Shown in pieces: positions 60,070 through 64,000 of a stretch of 64,000 nucleotides of DNA. Within the stretch, counting starts at the first letter, position 1. Each line of letters starts with the position of its first letter. The stretch is from Adiantum capillus-veneris. Lineage: Eukaryota; Streptophyta; Polypodiopsida; Polypodiales; Pteridaceae. A program made the translations under genes and the position numbers. Location of the stretch: NCBI GenBank assembly GCA_014529385.2, contig CM043953.1, forward strand, positions 73,807,872-73,871,871, in the 5' to 3' direction. The notes beneath the pieces were generated by a model that searched no databases, was not told the origin of the DNA, and worked only from the letters and a program-made list of their open reading frames with translations.

Positions 60070-60392
60070 ATGTCTTGTGTTTGTTTGAACTCCATGATTC
60101 TTCCCTTCCAATGGTGTGCTCGAGAAGCCATGTGTATCCTTGAGACCTTGTGTGCACCTCTTGATCTGGGCTGCATTGTCACCCACATCATTCATTTTAA
60201 CTCCATCATCACCCAATATCCATTGTCGTCGTGTACATTGTTGCATGAAATGGAGTCAATGACACTCCTAGGTCGTCGAGTACTTGATGATGCAGTGGGG
60301 AATAGTACAACCTGCACACAAACACTTATGATTAGACATTGCACATCCATGTTGTCAGCTGTATAACGAGCAAGATTTTTAATGGTACACAA
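60070..60392 (-). pseudogene. Unknown minus-strand remnant, 5' part, split by the gypsy insertion
   Basis: Minus-strand pieces read VVLFPTASSSTRRPRSVIDS and, in another frame, DGVKMNDVGDNAAQIKRCTQ with GLKDTHGFSSTPLEGKNHGV, up to the target site. A possible acceptor (tttgtgtgcag) precedes the first. With 49316-50094 this suggests one older gene or transposon gene that the element landed in. The family is not recognised. Confidence 0.35.
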
Positions 60393-60995
60393 AGGTGAAG
60401 GATTCCACTAACTGTTATACTGCTCCACGCTACTTGTTGGCTTAATGTGGAATATAATGTTGCAAATCTTGAGAGGGAAGTAGATCCTCTCTAGAGAGCT
60501 TAATGGACAAGGAATAGGAAACATGTTGAGGAAAGGAAGAGGGATCATCTAGTAGAAGGATATGTTGTAGACTTCAGCTTTAGCTAGAGGTGTTTACTGA
60601 ATCTCATGGAGAAATGGAGAACTTCAACTTGAGGAGAATGCAACCCTCAAGAATGTTGTAAGCTTGAGGAGGGAAAGGAGGTTCAAACTTCTGTTGTAGA
60701 GCTTTTGGGAGGGAAAACTAAAAGGAAGGAAAGAGAAACAAGGTGAAGTGAAGAGAAGTGAGAGATGGCATAGTAGAGAGAGGGAGGGAATGATCAACAC
60801 GTTTTTGGAGGGACCCCCTTTTCGGAGAGACGGGGAGAGAAACTAACAGCCAGTAGAGAGAGAAAGGATTGGTTTTTACTCAACTATTTTGAGAAAAGTT
60901 TAGTTTTTTTAATTTAAAAGATATTTTCTCTTTATATTTTATAACAGAGTACAAGTTTGACCACTTACTTTTAGGCCCTGCCATACCCACCATTT
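60393..60995. other. No gene seen
   Basis: Purine-rich then AT-rich sequence without reading frames or repeats of note. Confidence 0.4.
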
Positions 60996-60997
60996 CA

Positions 60998-61390
60998 GTC
61001 CACTAAGGAGTTTGACTTTATCTCTCTCTACCAAAACGGGCGCATGGATAAATTTTTGCAAACAAACTCCAAAGTTGGCGGAGGTTTGACAGTTAGAATG
61101 TCCTCTTCAAGCTCTATCTACTGATATATAGCACGCCATGAGATTCCTCATATTTTAGAAGATTATTTTTTTGATTCACCTATGATGTGACAACTCTGTT
61201 GGAATCTAAGTGAATCAAAAAAAGAATCTTCTAAAATATGAGGAATCTCATGGCATGCTATATATCAGTAGATAGAGCTTGAAGAGGAAATTCTAAATGT
61301 CAAACCTCTGCCAACTTTGGAGTTGTTTGCAAAAATTTATCCATGCGCCCGTTTTGGTAGAGAGAGGTAAAGTCAAACTCCTTAAAGGAC
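60998..61390. mobile_element. Foldback/MITE-like hairpin of about 390 bp
   Basis: The left arm (about 60998-61185) and right arm (about 61205-61390) are inverted copies: taaggagtttgactttatct against the right end aaagtcaaactcctta, and caaaacgggcgcatggataa against ttatccatgcgcccgttttg. The loop is about 25-30 bases. Arm identity is about 90-95 percent by eye. No target duplication can be fixed. Confidence 0.9.
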
Positions 61391-61769
61391 CCCTTTGTGA
61401 GTCCAAATTTTGCCTACTGTTTAATCCCATGGAAAATAAAGAGGCCCCCTTAGACCCATTCCCTTCCTAATGTCCAATGACTCTGATGGAATTGCGGCTA
61501 GCTCACACAACCCATCCTCCGGCTTTACTTAAGAGCTTCTCGAATATAATCAAGCTAATATGTAGAATATGGTCCATTCTCCAACTAAGTCTGTTGATAT
61601 CATCCAAGAATGAGGACCCTCAGACATTGTACTTTGTGAAGCAATAATACTAAAGAAATACCAAAAGCAGCGCTAATTAGCCTTTCCATACTAAAGAAAA
61701 GAAAAAAAAAGTCAGGTGATCCCACTAGAGCCTCTATGGATCTTACCCAAACCTTCCAAAAACTTCAAA
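61391..61769. other. No gene seen
   Basis: Unassigned sequence between the hairpin element and the LINE fragment. Confidence 0.35.
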
Positions 61770-62175
61770 AAATGAGAATTTTCAATAAGATTAAGGGTCT
61801 CACCTACAACTGTGAGGGTTTAACAAACCCTATCATGACTATGGCCATCAAAAACAACTCTCATATTTTCAATTTTCTATGGATCTCTTAAGTTTTCAAA
61901 AAGTCAAAGGATTTCAACACAAGAGCTTATATTCAACTTATAAAGAATTGGTTCTTGCTATACTTGATTCACAAGAAATCACTATTCAAGCAGAGGTGTA
62001 GCGGTAATTGGAATTAATAATAAATTTGCTCATATGGTCAAAGACACTATTGAGGACCCTAACCCTTGTTGGATAGTTGTTTTTTTGGATCAACCCTTCA
62101 ATTGTACTATTTTTTATGTGTATGCTCTTAACTCAATAACAGAAGGAGTTCATTATGGTCTTCTCTTAACAAGTT
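61770..62175 (+). pseudogene. LINE (L1-type) endonuclease fragment
   Basis: Translated pieces match the start and middle of the apurinic-like endonuclease of plant L1 elements: IKGLTYNCEGLTNPIMTMAI (the N-terminal asparagine motif region) and, after a stop and frame changes, GVAVIGINNKFAHMVKDTIE then CTIFYVYALNS (the NIYAPN region). Several stops and frameshifts are present, and reverse transcriptase is missing. A working endonuclease nicks target DNA to prime retroposition. Confidence 0.6.
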
Positions 62176-62205
62176 GTCCAACCAATTCATGGTTTTGGAT
62201 TTGTT

Positions 62206-62295
62206 AAAGTCATATATCTCTGATCAGAAGACTCCATGGGAGAATTATTTTCCCTCGATGGATTTTACATACAACAACATAGTACATATGCATTA
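62206..62295 (+). mobile_element. Ty3/gypsy integrase fragment
   Basis: It reads LKSYISDQKTPWENYFPSMD then FTYNNIVHMH, matching the integrase core end (LxSYISxxxxxWxxxLPxxEFAYNNxVH). It is only about 30 codons, a broken fossil lying between the LINE piece and the LTR-like start at 62358. Confidence 0.65.
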
Positions 62296-62578
62296 GGAAA
62301 AGTTTGGACTCAAATTTGGTCCTGTTAGTGCTAGAGAGAGAATGTTGCATGACCAATTGTTAACCCTCACGGCTCACGGACACCCTATCACCTACGAGAC
62401 AGACGTTGTAACCTACGGTGGACATTGTATCATTTATTTGGTAGAGTCAGGTACCGGGCTTGTCGGTCCAATAGGAAAAGGGTAAGAGTGATCGCCGATG
62501 AGAGGCGCACTCTAACTGGGACATTCAAGGGATTAGTTGGCTAAGCATGGGCGCCCAAGTGTGAATGGGGTGAGCTCA

Positions 62579-62586
62579 TATAAAAG
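62579..62586 (+). promoter_or_regulatory. TATA box
   Basis: TATAAAAG follows a GC-mixed upstream region. Initiation would be expected near 62610. Confidence 0.55.
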
Positions 62587-62680
62587 CCAACTAAACCTAA
62601 AATTCACTCATTCTCTCATTTGTGCAATAGAAGAGTGCTCTTGCTCCATCTCCATCTCCATCTTCTTCTTCTTCACCTCC

Positions 62681-62735
<55 letters not shown>

Positions 62736-63299
62736 CGATCGAGCATTGCAGCGGCACGACGGCGATGAAGCGGTTGAGCGTGACCTAGCGGCGTCTCCTT
62801 CTTCTTCGCGGCGAGGAATCCTCCACGGCAGCAGCATAGAGCGGTGAGTGACACACCATTGCCCTCTTTTGAGCTTACTAGTTAAGCTAGTTGTGTGCTT
62901 GGAGCTGTCTATGGCTCGCACACAATGTTAGGCAAGGCCCTTGCTTCGACAGTGCGGCAAGGAGCGCACATTTTTTGCGCCGTAGCCGGGGGATTCGCCC
63001 TGCACTAAGCCCAAGAGGCACTTTGTGCTTCTCCTATGAGTTGTTTGTAGTAGGAAAGAAGAGGAAGAGGAAGAGGAATGAGTTATTTTTCTGCAAGTTG
63101 TTAATTTCTGTATTGTCTGCAAGTTTTGTGATTTCTGCATAATGTTGTGTTTTCTGTTTGCACACAGTCTTTGCACAATTAGTAGTCGTTAGCTTGTTCG
63201 CAGTGAATGAATAAGTAGGAAGGCAGTTAGCAATTTCTGTTTGCACACAGTCTGTACACAGTTTTCTGTCAAGGTTTGCCTCCACACAGTCTTTGCACA

Positions 63300-63480
63300 G
63301 TAAGGTAGTGAGAGAGGAAGTAGGTGGACAGTTAGCCTAGTGTCAGTAAGCAGTTAGCAGAGTGGTTAACAGATTAGTTAGTAGATTAGTTAGTGGTTAG
63401 CAGCACTGTTAGTAAGTAGATAAGGTAGTGAGCTGTCTGTGAGCTGTTGACAGAGAGGTTAGGTAGGTGTTGACAGTGTG
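63300..63480 (+). repeat. Degenerate GTTAG-type low-complexity tract
   Basis: Repeats of gttagcag, attagttagta and ggtagtgag make up most of this stretch. Confidence 0.7.
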
Positions 63481-63500
63481 TGTGGCCAAGAAAGGGTCAC

Positions 63501-64000
63501 CTAAACCGCGCGCGATCGTCGCCTTTAAAAAAAAAAAAGTGAAAAAAAATTGAAAAAAAAAACCGAAAATATTTAAGCGTGAGTGACTGGGGGGCTACAC
63601 TAAAATTTTGATCGGGATCGGGATCATATGCCCAGGCCCAGGCCCAGGCCCAGGCCTCAGTCCTCAGTCTTATGATATATACTAGACACACTCTTATATA
63701 TATACCCTACCCCCTCAAGAGGGAATGAGAGCATGTGGGGCAAGTCCTCCACTCTCCTCCCTTCTCTTCCCACTTGCACCCTTAGACTTTCTAATTTGGG
63801 CCTAGTTCCCTACTAGAAATTGACGGTTTTAGGGATTCCGAGGGCATAAAGTGACCAAACGGAGGGCTGTAAAGCACGGCACGTCCCTCTGACCGAGACG
63901 CTCATTTTGAGCTATCATACGTTCTATTATATAGCTGGGTCAAAAAAAAAGGACCAGAAAATTAAAAAATACAAAAAATTAAGAAAAGACTTGGGTTGCA
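63501..64000. other. No gene seen; short (CCCAGG)4 repeat
   Basis: A-rich runs at 63529-63560, a hexamer repeat cccaggcccaggcccaggcc at 63630-63653, then unassigned sequence to the window edge. Confidence 0.5.

Larger units (their letters stand above)
62358..63500 (+). mobile_element. LTR-like promoter and leader of an element running toward the right edge
   Basis: TGTTAACCCTCACGG at 62358 is a plausible LTR start. Downstream are a TATA box, a compound microsatellite (GT 62682-62717, GA 62717-62735) and a long GT-rich, non-coding leader with three copies of a tttgcacacagtct-like phrase (near 63157, 63239, 63280). No second LTR or coding domain is inside the window, so boundaries and family stay open. 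Confidence 0.45.

Noticed and set aside
63497-63691. Frame with an Ala-Trp repeat
   Set aside because: Translation of the CCCAGG hexamer repeat and a T-rich run.

Overview
This window looks like repeat-dominated nuclear DNA from a land plant with a large genome. The evidence is several plant-type LTR retrotransposons: Ty1/copia Tork-like elements primed by initiator tRNA-Met, and Ty3/gypsy elements including one with a second RNase H. There are also MITEs, plant L1-type LINE pieces, long GA/GT microsatellites, and GT-AG introns as short as about 45-70 bases. I cannot name the species; a fern or another large-genome plant would fit, but that is inference. I see no prokaryotic operon, no CRISPR array, no rRNA and no clearly working host gene.

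Layout. 0-2.3 kb: paired LTRs (522-1079 and 1708-2262) enclosing an intronless piece of a host DEAD-box RNA helicase. 2.3-8.1 kb: gypsy integrase remnants, a 290-base direct repeat and a dense GA/GT microsatellite cluster. 8.1-12.2 kb: a copia element with its 5' LTR but no 3' end. 12.2-14.95 kb: a satellite-like array with a period of about 588 bases, built of about five related subunits and carrying a 22-base palindrome. 15.77-20.8 kb: a complete-ended young copia element on the minus strand with a CCACA target duplication. 21-25.9 kb: AT-rich DNA with a tRNA-like SINE head, a 267-base MITE and a LINE-like GC-rich block. 28-32.5 kb: an old gypsy gag-protease remnant. 32.9-39.5 kb: a gypsy element with 320-328-base LTRs, in which most of integrase is absent and about 2 kb of unrelated coding-like sequence lies before the 3' LTR. 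39.7-40.6 kb: the 3' end and LTR of another element.

40.9-49.7 kb is the most gene-like part. It holds a decayed multi-exon, transposase-like gene (about 40.97-45.2 kb). Directly downstream, in one frame, is a 427-codon histone H3-fold reading frame with CENH3-like traits (45264-46547) interrupted by two stops. A hairpin element follows, then a minus-strand two-exon unknown gene. 50.1-60.1 kb: a Tat-like gypsy element on the minus strand with LTRs of 2.2-2.4 kb and an ATGT target duplication, inserted into older minus-strand coding-like DNA. 61-64 kb: a long foldback element, a LINE endonuclease fragment, a gypsy integrase fragment and an LTR-like promoter/leader running toward the right edge.

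The window therefore records nested mobile-element activity rather than a pathway. The items most worth a second look are the H3-like frame beside the transposase-like gene, the helicase capture between LTRs, the extra coding region in the 33-39 kb gypsy element, and the higher-order satellite.
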